A stretch of 64,000 nucleotides of DNA from Aquilaria yunnanensis. Its lineage: Eukaryota > Streptophyta > Magnoliopsida > Malvales > Thymelaeaceae. The first letter of the stretch is position 1, and each line of letters begins with the position of its first letter. This document shows, in pieces, positions 11,914 to 25,204 of the stretch. The position numbers and the translations under genes are program-made. The notes below the pieces were generated by a model. It saw only the letters and a list, made by a program, of their open reading frames with translations, had not been told where the DNA came from and did no database searches. Location of the stretch: positions 16,057,001 through 16,121,000 of the forward strand of contig CM077594.1 in NCBI GenBank assembly GCA_039654915.1. Reading direction: 5' to 3'.

Positions 11914-13067
11914 CTGAAGCCACTATTCTTTCCAATTTTGAATTCTTTTTTCTATCAGTCGAGGTGTATTATGGCTGCTAATGACTGGGCTCCAACTCAT
12001 CCAGCTTAGAGTTAGTCCAGCTAAGCATATCTATCATCCCCGGTGTGCTGAGTATGAATCATATCGTAATTAGTGTTTCTTGTTGTGTCTGCTGAGAACT
12101 GGTGTTAGGAGAACAGTAAATCACCTTAAGTAACAAAATATAACCTACATAGTTGACTGACGAAGTGCTGTAATAACCTTAAAATAAATTTCACAGTAGG
12201 CTAGTTGCAGTGCATGAGACAGGAGGGAAGAACGAATGTGAAGGAGAAACAGGAGAGGAACTGCAGAAAAGTGAGAATGTATGATCAATGCAAAGCAAGA
12301 ATTACCCAGAAAAAAGGGGGGGTTTACAACAGTGCACGTCCAGTTAGAAGTAACCTTCCTTTGTCATCACCAGACACAGAGAATCCAAAGAAATACTAAC
12401 AATATAATGCTGGAGCACATTAATGTAATGACAATGACCTCTAAGAACCACAGAACAATGTAAATTGTACAAGTCCAGTTTATCAAATACCACAAACAAT
12501 GCATATCCATATTACCAAAACATGGAGTTTTTCATTTCATTAAAACTCAACCACCAGTTACCTGAGATCCTGTTTAGAGCATGAATATCCTACTCAGATC
12601 AAGAACCATATGCACTATTTTATTTGGAGCAAGATGCTTGTGATCATGACTAGACTAAAAGCTACAATTCCATTGGAATTGGCACTACAAGCTAAGACGG
12701 GATTGAATAATTTAACACTTTTCAAATAAGTCTAAGCCCCAGAACCTTCAAGGAATTTCCCAACATAATCGACAGCCCAAGAAGTTCCATCAAGTTAGTG
12801 TGAATTAGTTCTTTTATGTCGCAATATCACCAAACTAGGGCAGAGAATATTTAATGCATCTTAACATATGAAACGAGAACTGCAACAGAAAAAATATATG
12901 GAAAGAGAGGAAAGGGATTTATAATTGCTGCATTAAAACCTAAGGCAAGACAGATTCATGTTGTTCCCACAATTGTCAGATTAAATTATGTTCAAGACTG
13001 CTTTACAAGAAGCTGTTTCCGAATTCCTCAAATTTGTACATAACTGTACAAGGTTCTCCCCACCATC
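11914..13067. other. Convergent intergenic region and 3' UTRs
   Basis: Lies between the stop of the plus-strand gene at 11913 and the stop of the minus-strand zinc-finger gene at 13068. It should hold both 3' untranslated regions; an AATAAA-like signal on the plus strand is near 12181. No further gene was recognised. Confidence 0.45.
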
Positions 13068-16000
13068 TCAAGATTTGCCATACTTGGCAACATATCCCTG
13101 CAAAACAAACAACAAAAAAATCAAAGGCTGCCATAAATGTAATCATAGGCCATAGGCAAGTATTTGAACTGAATAAAGGAGAATATGTGAAAAGAAAAAG
13201 AACGTGTTCAGAATGTATGATAGAAATATAATACCGTCTCACATGCCAAACAGAAGCACGAAGGTTATCTATACATATAAAAAAAAAACACATTATTTTC
13301 CTCCCTTCATCCCATACGGAAATCGACTCTAGAAACCCCCATGTTTGAAAACAAGACAAGGATAAGAAGAAATTGTATCCTAGTTGCTACTCCAGTCCAA
13401 AAAATCCATGCACCAGAATTGGTCAAACCCCAAAAACTAGTAAAAATCAAAAGCAATTACCAGAAAAACTCATAAGAGCATCAGAAACCATCTGTTTCTG
13501 GCAAATTCTTTTCACCAGGCACTTTAAAAATCAATGCTGGCTTGAATGTTACTTTGTCAAAAGAAACACACACAAACGTCTCCATATTTGTGAATTAAAG
13601 AAAGAACATAGAGTAAGAACCCAAATCAATTAGAATGAAAATATGGTAGGAATCATCAGATGTTAGGTGGTGTGGATCAACATGACAATTGAATTATTGG
13701 AAACTCAACATATTTTCAGATAGAAAGAAGTAAAAGTACGATAAATCAATTGTATATAGCCAAAAATAATATGTGGAAGTGAAGGAAGAAATTGCAGGTA
13801 TCAAAAGGAAACAGATTCTAAAGGTCAATTTGTAAAGCATTGCCAAAAAGCTTCTTAGTTATTACATTTTACAAACCAAAATGGAATGGGCTCCTTTTTT
13901 TTTTCCTTTAAAAAGTTAAGCACTTGGAAATTTGAACCAATGAGGGAGTGCTCAACCATTGCCGAGATACCATAACTAATATCTCACATTTAAACCATAC
14001 AAAAATCAGGAAAAAACTACCAGTTCAACCAGCTAAAACCTGCTGACCTGCTCATCTAACCATGTTAGGTTCAAAACATTGATATAGCATAAACCTCCAA
14101 AGACTCACCTCAACAAGCTTGGAAATTTTTGCTTGGGATGAAGAAAGATATTGCTTAGCCAATTCCATCGTACTCGGAATTTGACGGGGTTTTAGAGCGC
14201 TTAGAACCTTCTCAACTGCTTTTTTCACAACTGTGTTATGAACATCTTTGCTGATACGACCCTCTTGCCAGCGTGGTCTCAAAAGTTCTTTAATTAAGTC
14301 AACAAGTGCGGCGCGGAAATGTTTTGATGATTTTGTTAGCCTGGAAGCATCCACATCTAACTTGTGCTTGACATCTAGTTCATTCTTCTTTCTTTCCCTA
14401 TCTAGCTTCAAGCCTCTCTTGCTACTAGATCCATCACTATGATGTGTACCATCATGACAAGTATCAACTTTGCCTACTTTTGAGATGCCTTTGACGTGAG
14501 AGGCAACTGAGGAAATCTCTTCCTTGGCTGTTTTTCCATGTTGCACACCCTCATAATTTCCATCTGTCTTCCCATCAGTTGCATGTAAATCCTTATGAGG
14601 TGACTCGTATCTCTTCAAAACACCATGACATGTATCAAGAACAGATGTTGTGCTCTTATCACCATTACATTCACCAATTGGTGTTCCTGTTGACGTTGAA
14701 TCGCCAAATGTCTGATGATTGGTTGCATTAAGAGCTGATGCACCCTCAGCAGAGAAAGCAAGTTTGGAAGATTGCTCTCCTACTTTTGGCGAGTTGATGC
14801 TATCACGAAGTGGATCATACTGGTCTTTCAAAGATGATATTATGGAACTTGTAAGGAAAAATGAAGGCCGAAAAGGCACAGATGGTTCCCAATCATCTGA
14901 ATCAAAACCTGTCTTCTGATGAACAGGATGTTGCTGAGCCCCTACCATTCTACTACAGAGGAGTTTCTCTGGTCCAGAAGCCAAAAAAGGGGATGAAACT
15001 GACCATAAATGTGTTCCAGCAAAGAGCTTTTGAGCATGAAGGGGGCTAACACTTGAGGAAGAACCAAAAGGTATTGATCGAGGCCAATTAGAGGAATGGC
15101 ATGATGGCAAGTTGCTAGCCGTTTGTTGCAAAGTATTGAAGATCGGATCCAGTGAAGGATTAAAACCAGGTGGAAGATGGTACTGTGTAGCAGAATCACT
15201 TCTACAAGCAACTCCCTCTAAACCATGTGCATAAGGTTTATTCAGACTCTGGGATTTTCCTGAGGACATAAATGAGCTAGTAGATGAAATTATATCAGGA
15301 TTAAAGAGACCCCTGGGCTTGGCAATGTCATTGACAGGCATGTGTTGACCTAAAATCTGTTGTTCTACAACCTGAAAGGATCCTGTATCATCTTGGAATG
15401 GAGAAAGTTGCTTGGATGCAGATGAAGTGCTCTTAGACTTAGATAAATTCTCCCTCTGGACACGTAAAAGCCTATCATTTGTTTCAGAAGGAACATGTGA
15501 AGATGATGTCATAATCCCAGCAGCGGAAGGAAGTATATCAGTAGTATGAAGGGATATTGGCATTTCAGTAGCAACCATAAAACCTGGTTAAGGCAAAGGT
15601 AACTTGTTAGAAATGCCACTACTAAAAAAGTTTCTGAACATTCACAGTAGCAGGAATCACTGCATACCTTCATCAAACTCCATAACCCTTTTCCCCTTTG
15701 GAGTAGCCACATCTCCGCCAAGCTGCTGGCTAGAACTCCCACATTCATCTTTGACATGGAGAAATCTACACTTATTCCCTTTAATACACCATCCTTTTGC
15801 AAAGAAGTCGCAGATAAGGGCTGGCCGTTTTTTCTCATTGGTATGATCAGTGCAATGAGATGAACTAGCACCACTCATCTCAAGAGCTGCAGATCTGGAA
15901 CAATAAATTATGACTAGCATCTAATTTACATGAGTCTCTCATAAACAACAAAATTTACTAAGGTTCATATTAACAGTTTGAATTCACTGTTAATTAAATC

Positions 16001-19000
16001 AAACGACGAAGAAAAGCACATCATACCTTGATGATGTCCTCTTTTTTTCATTTTCTGATAATACTTCTTCTTGCTTAACTTCATCTAGAGAACCCATATT
16101 ACCACTAAAGCCTCCTTCAGAGCTATATCTTCTTGAAGTTGAAGTTATCATCCCTGTGCCCACAAAAGTAGGAATGGTGGGCCCCAGGACCATAGTCCCA
16201 CCATCAAACAGAGAATCCTTTCTATCAATATCTTGTTCCACAGGATGTAGCGATTTCGAATTTGAAACAACTCCAGATCTCTCACCAACTACAGACTCCA
16301 GGTTTCTCTTGTCGTCCAAAGAATTCAAGGGCTTCCCTGATTTCAGAATCTGGCCAACCTCATGCCTCATGTATGGATTCTCCCTATCTGTCTTCATTTG
16401 CTCATTTGGAAGACCATATACCTTTTGGCTATCATTATTTTCTGCCAAGGGAAATTCGCAGGAAAGTAGTGCTTTTCCAGGTTCTCTTGTGGTTGAAGAA
16501 CCTGATCCCATGTTTCTGTCACGTTCCTCAAACTCTTGAACTTTGCATATCTCTACATTTAACAAAAACTCAATCAAATTAATGAGCAGCAGCCAATTTA
16601 TCGAGTAAAAGAAATTGATTTTCAAGATTTATATCAGATACCTATACTGAAATCAATATACAAGACGGAAACCAACTACGTCTTGGACAAGCAAGCACTT
16701 CAACCATAGCCCAAGAGGTAAAATTCAGTTTTCTATCTACAGAAGTACAAGAATGTAGCTAATACATGATAAACACTATTTCTAAGTAGAACAGCTAATA
16801 CAAACTCTGGTTTGCAACATCTGATGAGGCTCATTCAAGCTAGAAAAGATGCAGACTCAAATTGGCCAGAAACATGAATTTGTTATGTATATATGCAAAT
16901 GCTCAAAGGAGTTGAAGGAAAATACATACCAAAAATCTTGATGTGACATAACATCCTTGAATTTTGTAAAAATGAGACAAATGCCTTTAATTCTAGGAAG
17001 GAGCGAATTTATGAGCCCTTGCAGCAAGTAAGAGAAGATTGGAGTTGTCTGCTAACTTTGCTGGCATGAGGCCTTGATGTTGAAACAGAGATATTGGGGT
17101 TGAATCTTGAATTCACCTGGGGGAGGGTCAATGAAAGGGAGAGAACTAGCTTCTATAGGTAGCTCAACTAGGGTCATTAGCTCTCCTATGAACCAAAGAT
17201 GAGAACAATAAGACATTATAGAAAGGAGCCAATTGGCATTGTTGAAATGATGACTGACAAGAACTCTTTTATTCTAGATATGTTTTCACATATTTGGAAG
17301 CGCAAATTTTGGCTTGAAGAAAAAGTTAAAACACAGAGAGAGGGATGGAGTGAGAAAGCGAGAAAGATCAACCAAAAGACCATGAATTTATTGGTATTGC
17401 ACCCATTTTAGCATCCCCTAGAAGTTAAGAAAATTTGAGTATTCAGAAAAAGGTTGGGAAGTATTTGTTGTCAAAATAAAAGATGAGCCAAAGAAGAACG
17501 CTTCAGGGCAGAAACGACTTATACTCTGTTTTGCAGAGAGAATGTTTCCATGGTTACAACATGAAAATATGATCTCTGGCAAATAATGGCACAACGGAAT
17601 ATTTTCTGGAGGCCCCATAATCATTTGTAAAAGAATGAGGGGCAACATTCAATTATCACATCTTCAAATCAAACCTATGTTAACTCATTGCTCTTTCTCT
17701 CTCTCTCCCTGTATATATATATATATATGTATACATGTATGTACGTATATGTATGAGAGTGTGTGTGTGTGTGTGTGTGTGTATAAAAAATAAGCAGTGA
17801 AAATCCTATTATGATGGTTCATTTACACCAAATGTAGGAAAGAGTGGGAATAAAGAGAAATTCAGAATCTGGCACATGCTAAAGCCGCTGGAGTTCTTTT
17901 TCTTGTCCTTTTGTTGACTATGGGTACATAATGCCTTTTTTATTCTCCTTCCATTCATATGGTCCTGGACCAGGACCAGCAGGGACAACTATTGGCTCTT
18001 TAGTTTCAACAAGAGCTTTGGATTCTGCTCCTTTCACTCTTAACTCATTCTCAACCTTCCTGCCCCCATCTTGGGAATGCACTTACGCTTGATAAATTAT
18101 CCTATAACTCCATCATTCAGGCTTGTTGATTTCAGAACATGATTCAGTGGCTTTGACATATTAATTAAAGGATGAGTCTAGCAAAAGGGATCGTGGATAC
18201 TTCTAAAATATGGCCATTACACATATAGGCCTTGCCTCAGTGGCAAGACTACCATTCATGAGAATGCCATTGACCAAGGTTCACCTTGGAGAAGCAAATG
18301 GCCTAATCCTCATTTTTAGAGGATTTCCTCTTCCCTTATCTAAAAATCCATTGTACTTCTAATCTCCTAGTTAGTTGCAACTCTAACTCAATATGCAATG
18401 ATTGTTGTTGATTCTATCTTTAAAATTTCTCATAACATATGTAACTATGAAAGCAGAATCGAGTGATCTACAAAGTCTCTAACTCTAATGAGTAAATAAA
18501 GCTATCTTCCAGCCTATAAAAGAGTAATGGGTAAACATCTTATATGACAGGATACTCTCTCCAGAGATCTATCTTACTGTTTTGGGCATGAAGTTATGAT
18601 CTAGTTAGGTCAATGGATTTAGGGTTTCTGTTTTTCTTTGTTTATTCTTTTTGTTTTGAAATTCAGGCTGATCCTTTTGCACTTGGTTGGTACTCCCCTT
18701 AGAGCCTTTCTTGATACTTGTTTCCTAATACTAGAACAGATAATTGAAACTATCATAAAAGTTGCACAAAATTAGGAAAGAGAGTGCCTGAGAAAACCCA
18801 TTTGACCTGCACGAAGCAGAAGATTTTAACAAATAAAATGCCCAAAAGCAGATTACCAGCAAAGCACAATGGAAATAGATAGCTCAATAGTTTCAGAAAT
18901 AATTTTCATACCTAAGATTTTCAAATTTGGCACTCCACAGGGGAACGTAATGTTAGGATGAGACACAAACTGGTAGAAACTAGCAACACTTCATGTCTCT

Positions 19001-19962
19001 GTCATACCTATGCACTTCTTGAGTAAAAAGCTAAAAGTGATGTTCTAATTTATCTTCTAGATAGCATATAGCCATCTTACAATACAGAAGACACACTTTT
19101 CAAACAAACTACATTACACAGTTACACTCAACTAATTCAAACAGTAACCCAGACATTTGGTGCTACCTACATAAACCTATGTGTTCATTCTATCATATTC
19201 TATCCACTAATCTATTCAACCTCCAAAAGTGAGCCATTTTAGAGAATCATAGATCAATGCTCCTAATTAAGCAAGTTCTCCATCTCTCTCAACTTTTTTG
19301 AACTAGAACGACACTGCACTGAGGAATTCATTGAGCTTAAATTAGTTACATCACCTAGAGAATTGGTAACAGTAATGAGAAATTCGTATTCGCTGCAGTC
19401 CTGAGAAGCATTCAACCTGGTGGGGAAGAGATTGGTCGAGGTCTCTTGCTGAAGCTACTTTTTCCTACTGCTAAGCTAACAAGTGTTGCAAATTTTATTT
19501 TTTCTAAGAGAAACTTTAACCCGATCTTCTTACCATTAAAAGCCAAGAATGCTCCAAACTTCTAACACAGTGTTTTTATAACTAATCATCAGCAATAAAA
19601 CACAGTAGCGAATTTGAGCCACTAGAATTTTAATTCCTTCCCTCTTTTCCCAACTAAACCAACCAAGATCATCGCTACGTCATCAATCGAGCAGCAAATC
19701 CTCATGCAGCAACAATAATTACAAAACAAAACATGAAATCAATCAACGGTAACCAACTCGACCTACCGTTGCTATTCGCGGAACCTGACAAATCGTCATC
19801 GTCCTCCTCTTCTTCCTCTACTATTTCCTCTATTATTTCCTCTTCAATGTCCATGTCCTCCTCCTCCTGGTATTCCACCTCGGCGTCGGAATCGGAGATC
19901 TGCCGCTCCCTTTCGCCGTCTGCGTCGGCGCGTGAACCTGCGGCAGAAGATGAGGGAGACAT
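13068..19962 (-). CDS. FES1: CCCH zinc-finger protein, FRIGIDA-ESSENTIAL 1 type (five exons)
   Basis: Coding exons on the minus strand: 19962-19767, 16552-16027, 15894-15668, 15583-14109 and 13097-13068, all with GT-AG borders and continuous phase, 817 codons ending GYVAKYGKS. The N-terminus is very acidic (residues about 22-57). Exon 2 has the motif GPTIPTFVGTGM. Exon 3 encodes one CCCH finger (C269-x7-C277-x5-C283-x3-H287; RPALICDFFAKGWC). The C-terminus (about 735-808) holds the family block FRAALVDLIKELLRP through YLSSSQAKISKLVE. In Arabidopsis FES1 acts in the nucleus with FRIGIDA to activate the floral repressor FLC; FES1-like genes occur in plants without a vernalisation response, so that role is inference here. 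The C-terminal block also occurs in a second CCCH subgroup, so paralogy is possible. Intron 1 is 3.2 kb and contains a microsatellite and a SINE-like sequence. No lesion was found. Confidence 0.85.
17711..17783. repeat. Compound microsatellite (TA)n and (GT)n in intron 1
   Basis: Alternating TA repeats, a TATG/TACG transition and then an uninterrupted GT run, inside the first intron of the zinc-finger gene. Confidence 0.95.
18226..18375 (+). repeat. Possible tRNA-derived SINE in intron 1 of the zinc-finger gene
   Basis: TTGCCTCAGTGGCAAG at about 18233 resembles a pol III A box (TRGCnnAGTGG), and AAGGTTCACC about 45 bases later resembles a degraded B box. A C/T-rich 3' part follows. No target duplication was confirmed. 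Confidence 0.35.
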
Positions 19963-20133
19963 TGGCCAGCCCCGGGGTTCGGTTAACTTGCTCGACGGTA
20001 ACAACGCCCGTAACAAGTATAGTGCTGTTGATTTGACGTTTTCGTTTCCTAAACCTCGGCTCCAGCAGTCATGCATGAGTCACATGACCGCAGGGTCCTG
20101 TGCTAGTTATTAAGTGTCTTAAGACATACATAC

Positions 20134-20643
20134 TACGGATGCCAACAAATATTTCATCAGGTGGGAATCCAATTGTCTCTAATTCAATTGATTCATGTTT
20201 TTTTTTCTACAATTAATTGGGTTGAGTTAGATGTAAGTTTTTTTTATCCATAGTTGGATTTGAGATTCACCTGCCCCAGATCTGAATCCATATTTGTGTG
20301 TGCAACATATTAGTATTAGTTATGTTAAAAATAAAAATATAATAGATAAATCATATAAAATTAGGAACAATTCAAGGTTGGTTTAATAGATAAGATATAA
20401 TAGATATTTCTAGCAGTAACAAATTTATGGTTGAGTATAACATGGTTTAACAAAATTGTGGTAGTGGGTAGATTTATTTTACTTGAATTAACTCGTCTAA
20501 AAATGAATGAAATATGAATGTGAAAATTGACCACTTGACTGGTAATGGCCTGATGAGTAGGATTCAAGTATTGCGTCCAACATAACAGGGTAGAATGTGG
20601 AAATGTCATCACCTGACCCAAATTTGACCCATTGACATCTCTA
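20134..20643. mobile_element. Short non-autonomous hAT-like element upstream of the zinc-finger gene
   Basis: The right end, in reverse complement, is TAGAGATGTCAATGGGTC, a typical hAT terminus; the left end TACGGATGCCAAC matches it at 9 of 13 positions. The flanks are ATACATAC (20126-20133) and ATACATTT (20644-20651), an imperfect 8-bp duplication. About 510 bp, no coding capacity. It begins about 170 bp upstream of the FES1-type start codon, so it may lie in the promoter or leader. Confidence 0.45.
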
Positions 20644-20739
20644 ATACATTTTAATCGACCTCGTGATTCTTCATATATAACTAGCCATTTAACGAGAAAT
20701 TTAACTAAATTGTCTCGGAACATACTCTCTCTCCCCCTC

Positions 20740-21060
20740 CAGAAAGTCTACCTCACGCTATCGCCTTTATTAGGCCATTATGCCTCCAGATCAAAGATCA
20801 TCACCTCCAGATCGCACATTCTCTTATTGATAATTGTCTATGGATCTAGCCATCATTCCTCACCTCCAGATAACACTTTCATTACTCGCCTCCAGATCTC
20901 ATTATCACCACTTGCCTCTTAATCACGTTGATCACTGCTCGCCATTAGACTGCACTGACCCACTGCTCGTCTCCAAATCGCATCATTGTTGCTTGCCTCC
21001 TGATCCTCTGGTAATCACCTCCAAATTAATCTAATAAGTTATCACCTTAAGATCGTACTA
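20740..21060 (+). repeat. Degenerate tandem repeat with CACCTCCAGATC-like units
   Basis: The phrase CCTCCAGATC, CCTCCAGAT, GCCTCCAGATC, TCTCCAAATCGC, CCTCCTGATCC recurs at irregular spacing of roughly 30-50 bases, mixed with CATCATTG/CACTTGCC-like text. This looks like an old minisatellite. Confidence 0.55.
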
Positions 21061-21507
21061 GTCTGCACCTCCCACTTACCTTGACCATTGCCACTCTAGG
21101 CCACCATTAGGTCACTCCTCCCTTTTTTCTATCACTAAATTGTGCGCAAAAATAGTTTGTAGAAGTATTTAAGGTAAGATGTATATGTGACTTAAACTTT
21201 TATCTTGGACCTAAAAAGGATAGTTACAAAAGCGGTCTAAGTGGCCAAAGTGAAGCAAAACTTAGTCTAAGGGCCAAAGTGACAAGTGGGGTAGAGTTTG
21301 CTTAGTATGATCGGTTAAGATATACTTATTAGTAGTGAGACCATTATTCATCATTTTCATTACTTGCCATTTTCGCATCTTCTCTTCTTCCATAGCTAAT
21401 CTTCATCATATCTTCAAAATCACACAAATTTCCTACAAAATTAAAGGCCCCAAGGCATCCATAACAAGTCTCTAGCTCAATCTTGGTGGTTTTGGTAAAT
21501 TTGTGTG

Positions 21508-23072
21508 GGGAAAGGTCAAAAATAGTTCAATAACTTTCACAACTTTTTCAAGTAAGCCTTATATCTTTATGATTTTCTATTTGAATCCTATACCTTCGAA
21601 CACATTATCTTTATTAGTCCTATAATTGAAAAACTTGACAGACATCCTAAGTGACAGATAATGAACGTTACAAATAAGGGAGAAATATCAAAAGTAGTCA
21701 ACTAACTTTGTCAATTTTCTAATTATGTCACAAAGTTTTTATTTTCTAGCAACACACCCTCAAAACCCTAAATATTCTCTCCTACTGTTGTTGTCCTTCA
21801 AGCACAAACCCACTGCATTTTCGCTTCTCCTTCCTTCCTGAGAATGAAGAACAAAGAACAATTTTTATAATTTCCAATAAAAAAAATACATAGTTTTAAG
21901 TAATAACACTAATCATGATCCAAAAATTAAAAACGTACAAAGCTTCTAGAAATAAAGAATTCCTAGTTGGAAGCGAAACAAAAAACTCCCACTAAACAAC
22001 CACTGGATCATGTTCCAGTGAGAAAGCAAAAGCTAAACAACCTCAATCCTGATCCAAATGTCAATGGCTTGGTTATACTGCTTCACAATTTTATAGTTAA
22101 TTAATCTTCCTATTTATCTATATATTCATTAGTTTATAAATCTATTTTTTCATCATCAGCAAAATCATCATCACTACACTATTATTGCTAGTATATATAT
22201 CTTTTTTGTACCATACCTATCACTTATTTCGCAAAATTTTTTAGTTTATTCTTTCAAGATTATATAAAAGCATGAAGAAGTAATATAAAGAAGATTGTAT
22301 CATCTTATCATAAAGTCTAGAAAGTAAAATGAAATATTTATACAATGAAATATTACAAAATTGGTGAAATATTAAGTAATGAGTTATTTAATACACTATT
22401 ATTGATTAATATTTTTAATTTTTCATTTGACTTGTACATCAATTAAAACTCTATAATTTAATAAGCTCAAACAATATTTTTAAAATATCTTTTTGGAAAT
22501 AGCATTTTTTAAAATTTTATTTTTAAGTTGGATAACTCGTAAATAATTAATTACTTTCTAAAAATTGTTAAGTAGGTAAAGCAATAGTTTTTAAATGGCT
22601 CAAATAATGTAATATCTCTATTCTCATGGAATATTTTATTGATGTAATGGTGATCAATGGCCTTAAAACATAGTAAATATAATAGTTTATTTAGAAAGAA
22701 GAAGAAGAAGAAGAAATGCTTTATTTTGTACATTTTCTAAAAATTCTAGGCACAAAGCAACAACCCAACCTGTATATTTCAATTAGAATTACATAGTTAT
22801 AGATTTCTTTTGAACTTAAGGGCTAAATTGCAAGAAAATAAGGACATGGTGACTTAATTAGAACATTTTTGAGGTTAGATGACTAATTTTGATATTTTCT
22901 CCTAGTTTTTAACGCTTATTATCTGTCATATAAGATTTCTATCAAATTTTATTGTTATAGGACTAACAAAGATCACGTTTTTTAGGATATAGGACTCAAA
23001 TAAAAAATCGTGAAGATATAAGACTTACTTAGAAAAGTTATGAAAGTTATAGGACTTTTTTTGACCTTTCCC
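21508..23072. mobile_element. Mutator-like non-autonomous element with long terminal inverted repeats
   Basis: The left end (GGGAAAGGTCAAAAATAG from 21508 to about 21738) and the right end (about 22846 to 23072, reverse complement GGGAAAGGTCAAAAAAAG) are inverted copies of each other over roughly 225 bases, with shared blocks such as GTAAGTCTTATATCTT-like text, TTAGTCCTATAA and GACAGATAATAA/GAACGTTA. The interior (about 1.1 kb) is AT-rich and encodes nothing recognisable. TTTGTGT occurs directly left of the left end and four bases right of the right end, a possible but imperfect target duplication. Long inverted ends of this size are typical of Mutator-like elements. Confidence 0.7.
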
Positions 23073-25204
23073 TAGTTTTGTGTTGTCTCTTGGAAGTTTT
23101 TACTTCAAAACCCTAAGATAAGCATTTTACATGGGTTTGAGTTGGTTCTAAGCTTGAAATATGGTTGAGGATTCCCTTGATTTTATGTTTATGGTGCCTA
23201 TTTTGCTTGGATTTAGGCTTGAAACTCAAGAGGAGTAATTTTGGGTTTAGACCAAAGTGAATTGGCCATAGATAAGGCAAATTAAGGGATGGAAAGGCAA
23301 AGAATACCTCAAAGGGCTCGATTTCAAGATGATCTTTAGGAGCCATGACCCTAGGTTTTTGGAGCTGTGACCTTGGGGCATCTGAGACACATAGAATGTT
23401 TGGGAATAGTAACCCTCGATTTTGGAGGCCATGGCCCTAAGGTATTTTTCTAGCCCTAAGTTTGACCACGGTAATGATCTTAGGCATATTCTAAGATCTT
23501 TAAAAGGTTAAATTAGGTCTTAAACCTACTCCTAATTTAAGAACAATGCATTAATTAATTGGTAACTAAGTAATGTGGTATGGGTAAGGCAAAGAAGGTT
23601 GCTAAATGGGTTATGGTGCCTAAGTTGCTAAAAAGGCACTAAGGGATATTTCATTGGCCACATATGGAGTTATTGGATCTCTAAGTAATGAAAGGGAATG
23701 TAAGTAGATCTCAACCAATCCATGAAGTTCTAGTATGCTTAAGTCACTAAGGTGCCCGAGTCGAGCTTGAAGAGCTCAGCAAAGTAAAACCACATAATAG
23801 GTTACCTTAAACAATACTAAAAGGGAAAGACAGGTAAGTTTTTTTAAAGTAGATGATGACTTAGTCTAGGACCCCCAAGTGACACTTAAGTAAGGTAACG
23901 AATTTGGAGTATGAAGGTAAATATTCCAAGTATCTCAGCCGTTTGAGCTCACGGTGAGTTTAAGGCACCTTTGAGTGTAAAAAGTCCTAAGTGATGTGTG
24001 TTGCATATCTTTCATACATGCATTATATTTTATCATTACTATTATTGTTGGTTGTTTGCTGGTTGTTTGCTTACTTGTCTGATATATTTGCATGCTTGCT
24101 TGCTATCTTCTTTGTAGAACCTTAAGGGACCCCTATTAAGTACATGAATGTACTAACTCCCTTTAAACTTATTTGTACGGATTCTAAAATTAGGCCTAAC
24201 AACTGACTGTGAAGTTGTGAGCTAAATTTCTCTCTTTTGCAGGTACTTATTTACTTGAATCCATTGAGATTGTAAGATTACTTGAGTATTAAGGTTGTAC
24301 TAACTAAATATTTGATACTTTACAGTTGAGGCTAAATATTACACAAGGATAAGTATTGCATTTAGAGCTTTTTGCTCAAAGGTGGGGGCTCAAGTGATCA
24401 ATCTTAGTTATATTTTTGCCATGTATATAAAGTACTTGGTTTACTAAGATATTGCCTCTATTACAATGCATTGAGATGTATAACACTTGAGTTATTCTTA
24501 TGATGCACATGATTAATCAGATTAGAATTTTTTATCATGTGTATCATAATAATTCTCAATCAGATTCTTAAGAATTAGAGTTAAATGCAATAATAAACAT
24601 AATAATAATTCTAATCAATCAATTTTGATTGAAATGAACTTGTACTTTTTTGTTCATTTTTCTTAATTATATTTTTTGAATATAAAATGGAAAACAACAA
24701 CGCACTTGATTTGCTTTGTCTTTTTTCCATTCACTTTATCTATATCCTATTATCATAATAGCTAATTAGCTCATTTTTATATCATGGCAGCTAGAATGTT
24801 TGTTACTACAATCATTAAGATTAAAAAATTAAGCTAATCTATATTGGTGAGATTCCCAAATTTAAGATTATTAAAAATCATTAAGGCCCCTAAACCAATA
24901 AATTCTAAAAGACCTCTAAAAAAACCAAAACAAGTTTTTTTGTAAATTTATTCATCAAATGCCGTAAGATATTTAAACAAAAAAAAAAAATAAGTGCTTC
25001 TTAAGTTTCTTGAATTGTGATGTTCATAATTGATGTATAATTTAGATACATAATTAATATATATAAAGATCATAAATTTTTTAATCTCTGCTGATCAGAT
25101 ATTTTATGTTGATTTAGGTTAAAGCTAGATCTTCTCAGGTTTAATGATTGGAACATTTTGGGTTTAGGTTAGGTTGAGCTTTGCGTTAATGTTATTTTTT
25201 GTTT
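23073..25204. other. Unassigned AT-rich intergenic DNA
   Basis: No credible gene. Around 23850-24260 phrases such as GAGCTCACGGTGAGTTTAAGG and CTCTTTTGCAGGTACTTA recall the inside of Gypsy-type LTRs, but no paired LTR, primer site or target duplication was found, so I do not call an element. Confidence 0.35.

Noticed and set aside
19733..20113. Plus-strand frame opposite the first exon of the zinc-finger gene
   Set aside because: Its Ser-rich sequence is the antisense of the Glu/Asp-rich exon, and the minus-strand model has consistent splice sites and a full domain order.
23850..24260. Gypsy LTR
   Set aside because: LTR-like phrases only; no paired copy, primer-binding site or target duplication found.
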